Positions 17,456 through 25,893 are shown, numbered from the stretch's first letter. The stretch: DNA of 39,614 nt from Nitratireductor sp. (GCA_020441855.1 JAGRLL010000032.1:33464-73077); one strand, 5' to 3'. Translations and numbers: made by a program. The notes: generated by a model not told the origin, from the letters alone.

Positions 17456-17860
17456 CTATTGCGGCACGCCATAGGAACCGCGCCCCACTGCGCAAAGCTT
17501 GCCATTGGCGTCGATGACGTCGACGTCCACAACGGCAATCGTTCGCCCCACCCTGCGCGTGATCGCCACCGCGTCGATGTAATCGCCGATGCAAGGACGC
17601 ACATAGTCGACCCGCAGATTGATCGTCGGCACCGGCTTGTCCGTGGCCAGCACCACAGCGTAGTCGCCGACCGTGTCGATAAAAGACGCTATGGGGCCGC
17701 CATGAAACATGTTGCTTGCATGACCCCGCTCAAGTTCGGGCCGCATCGGCATTCGCATGCGGATTTCCTGCCTGTCCACGTCGACCGCCAGGACTTCCAG
17801 TTTCAGGAACTCGATAAACGGCGATCGCTTCAGCATCTCCTGAATGGTTTGCGCGTCCAA
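17456..17860 (-). CDS. PaaI-like hotdog thioesterase
   Basis: This 134-residue hotdog-fold protein has the PaaI-type pattern: FHGGPIASFIDTVGDYAVV (central helix region with the HGG motif), a strand block TINLRVDYVRPCIGDYIDAV, and RRVGRTIAVVDVDVIDANGK followed by AVGRGSYGVP. It would hydrolyse an acyl-CoA thioester. It lies 12 bp before the acyl-CoA dehydrogenase gene and 95 bp after the permease gene, within the same minus-strand operon. It may act as release valve for dead-end CoA esters or give the pathway's free-acid product. Its fold also appears to be present in the N-terminal half of the regulator at 24892, which is noteworthy. Confidence 0.9.
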   Translation of the reverse strand: MDAQTIQEMLKRSPFIEFLKLEVLAVDVDRQEIRMRMPMRPELERGHASNMFHGGPIASFIDTVGDYAVVLATDKPVPTINLRVDYVRPCIGDYIDAVAITRRVGRTIAVVDVDVIDANGKLCAVGRGSYGVPQ

Positions 17861-17955
17861 TTATGCCTCCCGGTATTCATTGTGTTGATGGTTGTTCGCC
17901 GACACATCGTGTGTTGCGACACGCGAAACGAAATTGCCGATACGGATTGCCGCCA

Positions 17956-18807
17956 TCATGACCCGGAAGCCTCCCGTCCGAGCCTTGGGTTCAGTGCATC
18001 GGTGAGCGCATCACCGACAAGGTTCACGCTCAGCACCGCCAGCATGATGCCCAGCCCCGGAACAGCCGCGATGTACCAGCTCGTGCGGATGAGCGATCTC
18101 CCTTCCCCGACCAGCCGTCCCCAGCTTGCGATCGCAGGATCGCTCAGGCCAAGGAAGGACAGCGACGCCTCGTACAGCACAGCCGCGCCGACGATGAGCG
18201 AGGCAAGCACCACGGCAGGCGGCAGCGCATTGGGAAGAATCTCGGATGCGATGATGCGCAGATCCGTCATTCCCGCGGCTCGCGCAGCAAGGACGAACTC
18301 ACGGTTCTTCAACGTCATGAATTCGGCACGCACCAGACGCGCCATGCCCGTCCACGATACCGAGCCGATTCCCAGCACGACCACCTCGATCCGGGGCCCG
18401 AAGACGGACACGAGCGCAATCAGGAAAACAAGGTTGGGGATGATCTGGAACAGTTCGGTGAACCGCATCAGCAGATTGTCCACCATGCCGCCGTAGAATC
18501 CGGACACCGCGCCAATCAGGATGCCGATGATCGAGGCCACGATGCTTGCGATAAGGCCGATCGCGATAGTCGTGCGCGCGCCATGCATCATCATGGCGGC
18601 GATGTCGCGCCCGATTGCATCGGTACCGAGCGGATGAGCCGCGTCGACAAAGGGCCAGATTTCAGGCGCCGCGACACTGCGCAGCGGATCCTGCGGGTAG
18701 AGCACCGAAGCAAACAGTGCGGCGGTAACGATCATCACAATGACGCTTGTGCCGAGTATCGCGGAAGGACTGCTCAGGTACCGCGCCAGGAATGCCGACC
18801 CCTTCAT
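17956..18807 (-). CDS. Oligopeptide-type ABC transporter permease (DppC-like)
   Basis: This 283-residue inner-membrane permease is DppC/OppC type. It has an N-terminal membrane helix (ILGTSVIVMIVTAALFASVL), the HPLGTDAIGRDIAAMMMHGA motif, and several further helices (TIAIGLIASIVASIIGILIG, ALVSVFGPRIEVVVLGIG). The EAA loop is ALAARAAGMT-like (EFVLAARAAGMTDLRIIASE, then ILPNALPPAVV) and contacts the ATPase. Its start overlaps the stop of the DppB-like gene as ATGA. It forms the channel with that protein. A 95-bp gap separates it from the thioesterase gene, with no clear terminator. Confidence 0.93.
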   Translation of the reverse strand: MKGSAFLARYLSSPSAILGTSVIVMIVTAALFASVLYPQDPLRSVAAPEIWPFVDAAHPLGTDAIGRDIAAMMMHGARTTIAIGLIASIVASIIGILIGAVSGFYGGMVDNLLMRFTELFQIIPNLVFLIALVSVFGPRIEVVVLGIGSVSWTGMARLVRAEFMTLKNREFVLAARAAGMTDLRIIASEILPNALPPAVVLASLIVGAAVLYEASLSFLGLSDPAIASWGRLVGEGRSLIRTSWYIAAVPGLGIMLAVLSVNLVGDALTDALNPRLGREASGS

Positions 18808-19790
18808 GAGTGCTTTTCCAGCTGAATGCGCGGATCGAGGATGAAATATAGAATGTCCACGATCAGGTTCGTCACCATCACGATCACCGAACTGAGTATC
18901 AGCACGCCCATGACCACTGGCAGGTTGCGGTCCAGCACGGCGTCGAAAAGAAGCGTGCCGATCCCAGGCCAGCTGAACACCTGTTCGATGACCACCGCCC
19001 CGGCCATTACATTGCCGGTCTGAAGCCCGATAAGCGTAATCACCGGCAGCACCGCGTTGCGCAGGATATGCCGAAAGGCGATGGCGCCTTCAGGCACTCC
19101 CTTTGCGCGGGCAGTTTCCACGAAATCGAGTTTCGAGACCTGCAGCACCGCCGCGCGCATCACCCGCGCATAGATTGCCGCATAAAACAGCCCCAGCGCG
19201 CATGTGGGCAGAATCAGATGCCGCGCGATGTCCAGCGCCTGGGAGAACCAGGTGGCATTGATGCGCATCGACACCATTCCGCTGACGGGCAGCAATTCGA
19301 GCTTGATCGAAAAGACCACCATCAGCATGAGACCGACCCAGAAACTGGGTGCGGCAAAAAACAGGATGGCGAAAACCGAACCCAGGAAATCCTTCCAGGT
19401 CCTCACGTTGAGCGCCGCATAAAGACCGATCACGACACCGACGATCACGGACAACAGGATGCTCGAGGCCATGAGCAGGAACGTCGCCGGCAACCGGCTG
19501 ACAATGAGGTCCGATACAGGCAGCGAGTGAATGGGCGAATAGCCGAAATTGAACTGGAAAACACCGATCACGTAATTCAGCGCCTGCATCGGCAACGGCT
19601 GGTCGAGCCCGAATTTCGCGCGCATCGCCGCCGCTGTCGCCGCGTCCTGAATGGAACCGTCGGCCGCAAGGATATCGACGACATCGCCCGGCGCGAGGCT
19701 CAGCAGAATGAAAGCGATGACAATGATCCCCACGAGCGTGGGGATCGCATGGGCCAGTCTGTTGAGGATGAGTTTCAGAAGGGCGTACAC
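18804..19790 (-). CDS. Oligopeptide-type ABC transporter permease (DppB-like)
   Basis: This 328-residue permease is DppB/OppB type: N-terminal helix (HAIPTLVGIIVIAFILLSLA), PGDVVDILA, the conserved periplasmic segment FGYSPIHSLPVSDLIVSRLP, ILFFAAPSFWVGLMLMVVFS, the EAA loop EFVETARAKGVPEGAIAFRH followed by ILRNAVLPVITLIGLQ, and the terminal VDILYFILDPRIQ. It partners with the DppC-like product. It lies 82 bp after the binding-protein gene, and that gap holds a strong hairpin that may lower its expression relative to the binding protein. Confidence 0.94.
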   Translation of the reverse strand: MYALLKLILNRLAHAIPTLVGIIVIAFILLSLAPGDVVDILAADGSIQDAATAAAMRAKFGLDQPLPMQALNYVIGVFQFNFGYSPIHSLPVSDLIVSRLPATFLLMASSILLSVIVGVVIGLYAALNVRTWKDFLGSVFAILFFAAPSFWVGLMLMVVFSIKLELLPVSGMVSMRINATWFSQALDIARHLILPTCALGLFYAAIYARVMRAAVLQVSKLDFVETARAKGVPEGAIAFRHILRNAVLPVITLIGLQTGNVMAGAVVIEQVFSWPGIGTLLFDAVLDRNLPVVMGVLILSSVIVMVTNLIVDILYFILDPRIQLEKHS

Positions 19791-19836
19791 GATTTCATCC
19801 GGCGCAATTCATTGGCGGCATTCGGCGCCATTTTGG

Positions 19837-19867
19837 CGGAGCGCCTGCCCTCGCGACAGGCGCTCCG
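19837..19867 (-). promoter_or_regulatory. Intra-operon stem-loop after the binding-protein gene
   Basis: GGAGCGCCTG (19838-19847) pairs perfectly with CAGGCGCTCC (19857-19866), extended by a C-G pair, around a 9-base loop. It starts 6 bp after the binding-protein stop on the transcribed strand. It lacks a U-tract, so it is more likely an mRNA-stabilising or attenuating element that raises binding protein over permease, as in other ABC operons, than a full terminator. Confidence 0.6.
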
Positions 19868-19872
19868 GCGTT

Positions 19873-21465
19873 TCAGTGTTCAAGCCAGAGATCTTCCCAG
19901 TTGGTGTAATACCAACGTGGATGATTGCCGACATTGTGCAGCTTCTTGTTGTAAACGTTGATCATGTCCATCTCGACCAGATAGATGATGGGCAAGTCGC
20001 GAGCGGCCAGTTTCTGGAACGTGTGCAATTGCTCCATGCGCTTTGACGGATCCTGTTCGACAAGGCTCGCTTCGATGACGGCATCCATTTCGGGATTGCT
20101 GTAGTGCGACGCGTTACGCCAGGGGACGCCCGGAATGATGCCCTTGGTCCACAGCCAGATGAGACTGCCCACGCCCGGCTCGCTGTAGTTGACCGAGTTG
20201 GTCAGCGTTATGTCGAAATCGTAGTTCTTGTAGACCTGTCCGATGAATGCCGGGATCGCAGGTTTGTCGATCGTGACGTCGATTCCCACATCGGCGAGAT
20301 CCTGGGCTATCAGATCAGCCGACTGGCTTTGCGTTTCGAACCAGTTGCCGACCACCAGTTTGAGCGGGAAACGTTTGCCGTCCGACTTGCGCGGATAGCC
20401 GGCCTCGTCCAGTAGCGCTTCCGCCTTGGCCGGATCGAAGCCGTAGGTATCCACGTCCTTGGTGTAGCTAGGTATGGTCGAGGGGATCGGTCCGGTGGCC
20501 GGCTTGGCATGCCCTGCATAGACCAGCGACACGAGCTTTTCCTTGTTGATCGCATGGGCGATCGCCTTGCGCACCAGCGGGTTGGCGGTGATCTCGTGCT
20601 GAAGGTTTACCTCCATCTGCTGGAGCCAGACCGCCCCTTCGCTGCCTGCGGCTGTGTACGCCAGATTGTCGAGCTTCTCGATCCGGTCGAGATCGCGAAG
20701 CGCCACCGGACTGCGAACGCCCAGATGCGCGTCGCCTGCTTCGAGCGCGGCTGCGCGGGTGTTTGCGCTACGCTCGAACCGGACAACGATCCCGTCCAGA
20801 TAGGGATAGGGCTTGCGGTAATAGTCGGGATTGCGTTCCAGCACGATATACTGGCCCTTGACCCACTCCTTGAACTTGTAGGGGCCACTACCGATCGGCG
20901 CCAGATTGGCGGGATTGGCCTTGTAGTCGGTGTTTTCGTAGATGTGCTTGGGCAGAACCAGGCCTTGCAGATTGCCCAACGTGCCCAACAGAAGCTGCGG
21001 GGCGATCTGGTTTTCCGCCTTGAAGACCACAGTGTGCTCGTCAGGTGTTTCCACTCCCGTGATCCTGCCGTAAGCGAGGATGCCGCCAAACTTCTTCCAG
21101 ATCTCCGTCATGGTGAAAGCGACATCGGCCGAAGTGAACGGCGTACCGTCGTGCCATTTCACCGACGGATTCAAATGGAATGTGAATGTCCTGCCATCCG
21201 GCGAAACTTCCCAGCTTTCCGCCAGCCTGGGCTCGTATTCGCCATTCTTGTCTTCCAGGAGCTTGTCGAAAATCTTGTCCGATATTTCGTGCAGCGTTGT
21301 CGCGCCGCCGAATGCACCGACCAGATTGGGTGGCTCACTGGAAACAAGCTCAACTATGGTGCCACCCGACTGTGGTTCCTGAGCACTGGCCATCATCGGC
21401 ATGCCGGTTAACAGCAATGCCACCGATGCCGTGGCCAGAAGCGTCTTCAGTCCGAAACGTTTCAT
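19873..21465 (-). CDS. ABC transporter substrate-binding protein, family 5 (peptide/nickel type)
   Basis: This 530-residue periplasmic binding protein begins with a clear signal peptide (basic MKRFGLK, hydrophobic LLATASVALLLTG, cleavage after ASA). The mature part has SBP family 5 features: a GGTIVELVSSEPPNL start, LAESWEVSPDGRTFTFHLNP, VKWHDGTPFTSADVAFT, GSGPYKFKEWVKGQYIVLER and NPDYYRKPYPYLDGIVVRFE. Members bind peptides, opines, glutathione, nickel or other solutes. The next genes encode two cognate permeases, and the ATPase gene lies 12 bp upstream, so the importer is complete. Coupling to a gamma-glutamyltransferase suggests a peptide-like, glutathione-like or conjugated ligand, but this is inference. 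Confidence 0.95.
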   Translation of the reverse strand: MKRFGLKTLLATASVALLLTGMPMMASAQEPQSGGTIVELVSSEPPNLVGAFGGATTLHEISDKIFDKLLEDKNGEYEPRLAESWEVSPDGRTFTFHLNPSVKWHDGTPFTSADVAFTMTEIWKKFGGILAYGRITGVETPDEHTVVFKAENQIAPQLLLGTLGNLQGLVLPKHIYENTDYKANPANLAPIGSGPYKFKEWVKGQYIVLERNPDYYRKPYPYLDGIVVRFERSANTRAAALEAGDAHLGVRSPVALRDLDRIEKLDNLAYTAAGSEGAVWLQQMEVNLQHEITANPLVRKAIAHAINKEKLVSLVYAGHAKPATGPIPSTIPSYTKDVDTYGFDPAKAEALLDEAGYPRKSDGKRFPLKLVVGNWFETQSQSADLIAQDLADVGIDVTIDKPAIPAFIGQVYKNYDFDITLTNSVNYSEPGVGSLIWLWTKGIIPGVPWRNASHYSNPEMDAVIEASLVEQDPSKRMEQLHTFQKLAARDLPIIYLVEMDMINVYNKKLHNVGNHPRWYYTNWEDLWLEH

Positions 21466-21477
21466 GCTTCTCTCCTT

Positions 21478-23181
21478 TCAGTCTTGGTTGGTTGTCCCGT
21501 GAGCGAACCACTGACGCCCCGGAATCGAGTTCAAGAGTTTTTGTGTGTAGGGATGTTTGGGCGCGTCGAAGATCTCGGCCGTCGGCCCTTCCTCGACGAG
21601 AACGCCCTTCTCCATGACGGCGATGGTGTCGCAGATTTCGGATGCGACCCGCAGGTCATGCGTCACAAAGAGGATCGCCAGATCCAGCTTGTCCCGGATC
21701 CCGCAAAGCAGATCGAGGATTTGCGCCTGTACGAGCACATCGAGTGCCGACACGGCCTCGTCCGCGATCAGCACTTTGGGCCGCATGACCAGCGCCCGGG
21801 CAAGGGCGATGCGCTGGCGTTGCCCTCCCGAAAATTCGTGGGGAAAACGCCTGCGAACGTTTTTGTCGAGGCCGACGAGCCCCAGTGCCTCTTCCGTCAG
21901 CGATTCCGCCTCATCGCGGGTGGCGCCATGCAGCATGGGGCCGACCGTGATGATGTCGCCAACCCGCTTTCGCGGATTGAGCGAGCCGATGGGGTCCTGA
22001 AACACGATCTGAAACGCATTGCGTCGATCGCGCAGCCGGCGACCATGTAACGCCGAGATGTCTTCCGAACTCAGAAACACCTGGCCGCGATCGGCATCCG
22101 TCAGGCGCATGGCAATGCGGGCGGCGGTCGACTTGCCGGAACCCGATTCCCCCACCAGCCCAAGGACTTCGCGTGGACGTACCGACAGGCTGAGATTGGA
22201 AACAGCAAAATGTTCCTTGCGCTTGAGCGACAGAAAGCCGTGGCGGCTGTAGGATTTCGAAACATTGCTCAATCGCAGAACCGGATTGTCGTTCATCACA
22301 TTGACGGGACGCCTTCGGGCTCCCGGCACTGCTTCGATCAGGCGCTTCGTGTATTCGTCCCTGGGAGCGCTCAGAACCTCGTTGCGGCTGCCGGTTTCAA
22401 CGACACGGCCATCACGCATCACCACGATCCGATCGGCGATTTCGGAGACGACGCCGAAATCGTGCGTGATGAACAAAACCCCCGTTTTGTGTTTCCGCCT
22501 GAGTTCGTCGATGAGATCGAGGATTGTCGCTTGGGTGGTGACGTCGAGAGCAGTCGTCGGCTCGTCGGCAATGAGCAGTTTTGGCTCGAGCACCAGCGCC
22601 ATCGCGATCATCGCCCGTTGGCGCTGCCCCCCCGACAACTGGTGAGGATAGGAATGATAGATTGCGTCCGGATCCGGCAGATGCACTTCATCGAGGATAT
22701 CCAGAGCCCTGCGCCGCCGGCTTCGCCGATCGCCGATGCCGCGGACGCTCATCCCTTCCTCGATCTGCCGGCCGATCGACATCAGCGGGTTGAGGGCGGT
22801 CATCGGCTCCTGGAAGATCATGCCGATTTCCGCGCCGCGAACCTCGCGCAACGCCTTGGGCGACAGGCCGGCCAGATCGCGGCCCCTGAACAGGATGCTG
22901 CCCGCTTCGATCCGGACCGCCGATTCCGGCAGAAGCCGCATGATCGCACGCGCCGCCACCGACTTTCCGGAGCCGGACGCGCCAACAAGACAGACAAGCT
23001 CTTCCGGAGCGATATCGAGATCGAAGTCCGTTATGGCGTGACTGCGGTCGGCTCCGCCGGGCAGCCGGACCGACAATCCCCGTACCACAAGCAGCGGATG
23101 TGAGTTTCCGGTTTCCGCCGGGATGGAACCAGGCACCGTCTTCGCCGAACCGCCAGAGGAATTTGCGGTTGCCCGGTTCAT
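21478..23181 (-). CDS. Fused dual-cassette ABC transporter ATPase (DppD-DppF type)
   Basis: This 567-residue protein joins two oligopeptide-type ATPase domains. The first has Walker A GASGSGKS, signature LSGGQRQRAMIA and Walker B LLIADEPTTALD; the second has Walker A GESGSGKS, signature FSGGQRQRIALA and Walker B VLIADEAVSALD, where alanine replaces the usual proline. Each domain ends with the oligopeptide-binding C-terminal motif, for example APRDEYTKRLIEAVPG and APKHPYTQKLLNSIPGRQW. It energises the permease pair encoded downstream. The start overlaps the DUF35 stop as ATGA, which ties the transporter tightly to the thiolase/DUF35 pair. Fused forms are common in alphaproteobacteria. Confidence 0.95.
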   Translation of the reverse strand: MNRATANSSGGSAKTVPGSIPAETGNSHPLLVVRGLSVRLPGGADRSHAITDFDLDIAPEELVCLVGASGSGKSVAARAIMRLLPESAVRIEAGSILFRGRDLAGLSPKALREVRGAEIGMIFQEPMTALNPLMSIGRQIEEGMSVRGIGDRRSRRRRALDILDEVHLPDPDAIYHSYPHQLSGGQRQRAMIAMALVLEPKLLIADEPTTALDVTTQATILDLIDELRRKHKTGVLFITHDFGVVSEIADRIVVMRDGRVVETGSRNEVLSAPRDEYTKRLIEAVPGARRRPVNVMNDNPVLRLSNVSKSYSRHGFLSLKRKEHFAVSNLSLSVRPREVLGLVGESGSGKSTAARIAMRLTDADRGQVFLSSEDISALHGRRLRDRRNAFQIVFQDPIGSLNPRKRVGDIITVGPMLHGATRDEAESLTEEALGLVGLDKNVRRRFPHEFSGGQRQRIALARALVMRPKVLIADEAVSALDVLVQAQILDLLCGIRDKLDLAILFVTHDLRVASEICDTIAVMEKGVLVEEGPTAEIFDAPKHPYTQKLLNSIPGRQWFAHGTTNQD

Positions 23182-23597
23182 TTCCGCGCCTCCTCGACGA
23201 GGGCGAACAACGGCGCGCCCGTGTGGGACAATGCGCCGTCGAAGGCGACACGTTTGCCGATATGCACCGCCGACGGATCACCGGAGATGTTGGCGGTTAT
23301 TCGGGCTCCCTCGTCGAGATCGATTATGGCGGTGATATAGGGGACCAGACCTTCGAAACCGGGCGCCGGACGCTGATTGACGGTGTAGGTGTAAACGGTG
23401 CCTTTGCCGCCGAGTTCCTTCCAGACCATATTGCGACCACCCGTTTCGAAACAGATCGGTCGCGGCGGGTGTTGCAGGGCGCCGTGCAGGGCGCCTCCCT
23501 GCAGACAAAGCCGATGATCGCGCGCCGCCTGCCAGAACGGCAGACCGAAGTCTGATTCCTGCTCGGGCGGAGACATCTTCGTGGTCATGTCGCTCAT
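23178..23597 (-). CDS. DUF35 OB-fold protein with degenerate zinc ribbon
   Basis: This 139-residue protein is a DUF35 (ChsH2-type) OB-fold partner of thiolase-like enzymes. The start at 23597 overlaps the thiolase stop as ATGA; a longer open frame crosses the thiolase gene and is not used. The OB-fold part is normal: GKGTVYTYTVNQRPAPGFEG, VPYITAIIDLDEGARITANI and IGKRVAFD. In the N-terminal rubredoxin-like ribbon the usual two CxxC pairs are lost: the segment reads LCLQGGALHGALQHPPRPIC followed by FETGGRN, leaving too few cysteines for zinc. DUF35 proteins form complexes with thiolase-fold proteins and in sterol degradation stabilise the aldolase Ltp2. The PPRP motif confirms the family despite the degenerate ribbon. 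Confidence 0.88.
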   Translation of the reverse strand: MSDMTTKMSPPEQESDFGLPFWQAARDHRLCLQGGALHGALQHPPRPICFETGGRNMVWKELGGKGTVYTYTVNQRPAPGFEGLVPYITAIIDLDEGARITANISGDPSAVHIGKRVAFDGALSHTGAPLFALVEEARK

Positions 23598-24757
23598 TGC
23601 GCCGCCTCCAGCACCAGGGCGTTCGACACGTTCCAATTGCGCATGACGGCAATGCTGCCGATACCCGTCACCAGCGCATTTCGCGGGTCGGGAACCTGCC
23701 TCTCGCCTGCCATTCCCATGAGCTGGCGAACAGCTTCGACCAGGTTCAATCCGCCGCTGGCGAGACCCGGCTGTCCGGCGGATATCTGGCCACCTCCCGT
23801 GTTGAGTGGCAGCTTGCCATGGGGCGACAGGTCGGTGTCGAGAATGAAAGCCCCGCCTTCGCCCCGGCCGCAAAATCCGATCTGTTCCATCTTCAGCATG
23901 ATCGCGAAGGTGAAGTCGTCATAGGGGTGAAACATGTCGACCTCATCCGGTGCGATCCCCGCGTCGGCGAGCACTGCGGGCCCTGCCACAGAGAAGCCGG
24001 TGTCGAGTATATCGGCCTGCATCTCGCGCACCCTGTGGTTCGTTACCTCCCGGTAGGCGGCCGGCCTGACATAACGCAATCCACGCTCCTCGGCGTTACG
24101 GCGCGATGTGACGAGCAGACCGCTGGCTCCGTCGAGATACATCACGCAATCCAGCGTCCGGATGGGATCGGAGATGATTGGCGACGCGAAATAATCCTCC
24201 ATCGTGATCTCACGGCGGAACTTTTCATACGCATTGGGATTTCGAACCGCGCCCTTGCGCTGCGTCACGGCGATCTTGCCAAGCGCTTCCGGCACCAGCC
24301 CGTATTCGTGGTCGTAGCGCCGCATCAGCAGCGAGAACGAGCCCGGTGGACCGAGCAAGCCCGCACGCGGCGCATCAAGCCGGTCGAATTTGGCGGTCCA
24401 CTTGGTCGAAGGCGCGTCGGCAGCGACAATCGCCACCGTTTCGCACGCCCCCGAAGCTATGGCGAGCGCGGCGCGATGAACTGCGGCGATGGACGACGCG
24501 CCGCCCAGATCCATGCCCTGAAGCCATTTTGTCTCCAGCCCCAGGGTCTCACCCAGAAAGATCGGGAAAAACGGATTGGCCCCTTCCGTCATGGTAGGGG
24601 CGGCCGCCAGTCCGTCGATGTCTTCGAGGCCGATCCCGCTGGCGTCAACAAGTCCGGAAAGGATCTCGCCCGCCAGATCGTAGACGGTCCTCCCCGAGTA
24701 CTTGGTGTTGCGCGCCTCGGCGAAGGCGACAATCGCGATGTCCTCGAACTCCTTCAA
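23594..24757 (-). CDS. Thiolase-like protein (SCP2/Ltp2 type) lacking the catalytic cysteine
   Basis: This 387-residue thiolase-superfamily protein of the SCP2/lipid-transfer type heads the minus-strand operon. The best start is the TTG at 24757, placed 6 bp after GGAGG and beginning MKEFEDIAIVAFAEARN as relatives do; the ATG at 24778 precedes the Shine-Dalgarno. At the usual nucleophile position (NNNCSTGS in SCP2 thiolases) it reads MDLGGASSIAAVHRAA, so the cysteine is replaced by glycine. The C-terminal HPYDDFTFAIMLKMEQIGF, GEGGAFI and NTGGGQISAGQPG segments resemble DUF35-paired members. Such proteins cannot do normal thiolysis. Ltp2, a relative, cleaves a beta-hydroxyacyl-CoA by retro-aldol reaction using tyrosines and a DUF35 partner, and that is the most attractive role here. 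Confidence 0.88.
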   Translation of the reverse strand: MKEFEDIAIVAFAEARNTKYSGRTVYDLAGEILSGLVDASGIGLEDIDGLAAAPTMTEGANPFFPIFLGETLGLETKWLQGMDLGGASSIAAVHRAALAIASGACETVAIVAADAPSTKWTAKFDRLDAPRAGLLGPPGSFSLLMRRYDHEYGLVPEALGKIAVTQRKGAVRNPNAYEKFRREITMEDYFASPIISDPIRTLDCVMYLDGASGLLVTSRRNAEERGLRYVRPAAYREVTNHRVREMQADILDTGFSVAGPAVLADAGIAPDEVDMFHPYDDFTFAIMLKMEQIGFCGRGEGGAFILDTDLSPHGKLPLNTGGGQISAGQPGLASGGLNLVEAVRQLMGMAGERQVPDPRNALVTGIGSIAVMRNWNVSNALVLEAAQ

Positions 24758-24801
24758 TACGTGCCTCCGGCAAGCCATGCGTGCAGATCAAATTCACTGG
24801 A

Positions 24802-24830
24802 ATATTATCGAGTACTCGATTAAATTGCAA
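24802..24830 (-). promoter_or_regulatory. Promoter of the thiolase/ABC operon with TetR-type operator
   Basis: On the minus strand TTGCAA (24830-24825) and TAATAT (24807-24802) are 17 bp apart, a good housekeeping promoter. The perfect 14-bp palindrome ATCGAGTACTCGAT (24807-24820) sits in the spacer, where a repressor would block polymerase. The same palindrome occurs at 27804-27821. It also lies upstream of the regulator gene at 24892, so it may serve autoregulation. Confidence 0.7.
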
Positions 24831-24891
24831 GGGCTATCAACCCGCCCGAAGCTCTGCCATAGTCTGCCGGATTGACGCAGCCGAGAACCGC

Positions 24892-25893
24892 ATGTCAAAA
24901 GCACAAAACGATCCATTCACATCAAATTCCCCCAAGCAGCTTGAAATACGCGCGTGCTCGGACGCCCGCGTTGCCGGCCGCTGGACGGGCACGGAGGAGC
25001 CCGCCGGAGACGGGATGGCGCTGGCGGTACGGTTTGCCGAATGCCTCGTTGAGGCGGGCGTGATAAAAAACCTTGGGTCAGGCGCAACGGTCCGAACCCT
25101 GGAGGCATCCCTGACGAGCTATCGTCGCTGCACCCGCACCATGGAGGCGGAATGCAAGCGAGTCTTCGCCGACGATTCCGTGATGATCTGGGAAACGACG
25201 GTCACGACTGCGAACGGCAAGCCCTCGGCGACGATCCGCCACGTTCAGGTGATCAAGAAGGATGACAAGACGGCACAGACCGCGTCCGCTCCCGCCGTTG
25301 CCGCCGCATCGGCAGGTACAGCGCGCACGGATCGGCGCGATGAGATCGTGCGCGCCGCCACGCGCATCTTCAGCCAGAAGGGTTTCGTCAAATCTTCGGT
25401 CAAGGACGTCGCGACCGAAGCCGGGATCACGACACCGACGCTATACCACTACGTCGAAACCAAGGAAGACCTGCTGAATCTCGTCTTCACGACGACGATC
25501 ACCAAGATCGACGAACGTTTGCACGACAAGCTCAAGGACGCCGGCACGCCCAAGGAAGCGCTGAACACCGGCATCACGGCCCTCATGGACATGTATGAGG
25601 AAGATTCGCCGGTCATCATGCTGCTTCACGAAGAAGCACGTTATCTGCGTCCCGACGACCGGAAACGTTCCTACGAGCTTTCCGCGAAAAGCCTTGAGAA
25701 CTGGCGCAGACTGTTACGTGAAGGCGATGAGTCGGGTGATTTCGACGTTCCCGATCCCGACATTTGGGCGCAGCTTGTCTCGATACTTTGCACCGTCCGC
25801 CCGCTGCGTTTCTGGAACCTCAAGGGCGTAAAGGCCGATCGTCTCGAAGAGGCGGTAATCGAGTTCGTCACACGGGCGCTCGAACCACGCTAG
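24892..25893 (+). CDS. TetR family regulator with N-terminal hotdog-like domain
   Basis: This 333-residue regulator is much longer than a normal TetR protein (about 200). I take the ATG at 24892 (MSKAQNDPF); an upstream extension would run through the operator. The C-terminal half is a standard TetR: DNA-binding RRDEIVRAATRIFSQKGF, SSVKDVATEAGITTPTLYHY and VETKEDLLNLVF (about residues 146-195), then a ligand domain. Residues about 15-122 resemble a PaaI-like hotdog domain, with a helix (ALAVRFAECLVEAGV) and the strand series TVRTLEASLTSYRRCT, FADDSVMIWETTVTTANGK and SATIRHVQVI. An alanine-rich linker joins them. The fold call is from pattern only. It probably senses an acyl-CoA and represses both flanking divergent promoters, each holding ATCGAGTACTCGAT. 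Confidence 0.85.
   Translation: MSKAQNDPFTSNSPKQLEIRACSDARVAGRWTGTEEPAGDGMALAVRFAECLVEAGVIKNLGSGATVRTLEASLTSYRRCTRTMEAECKRVFADDSVMIWETTVTTANGKPSATIRHVQVIKKDDKTAQTASAPAVAAASAGTARTDRRDEIVRAATRIFSQKGFVKSSVKDVATEAGITTPTLYHYVETKEDLLNLVFTTTITKIDERLHDKLKDAGTPKEALNTGITALMDMYEEDSPVIMLLHEEARYLRPDDRKRSYELSAKSLENWRRLLREGDESGDFDVPDPDIWAQLVSILCTVRPLRFWNLKGVKADRLEEAVIEFVTRALEPR

Noticed and set aside
24781..24891. Longer start for the TetR regulator at 24781.
   Set aside because: It would translate through the operator and the minus-strand promoter; the ATG at 24892 is more plausible.
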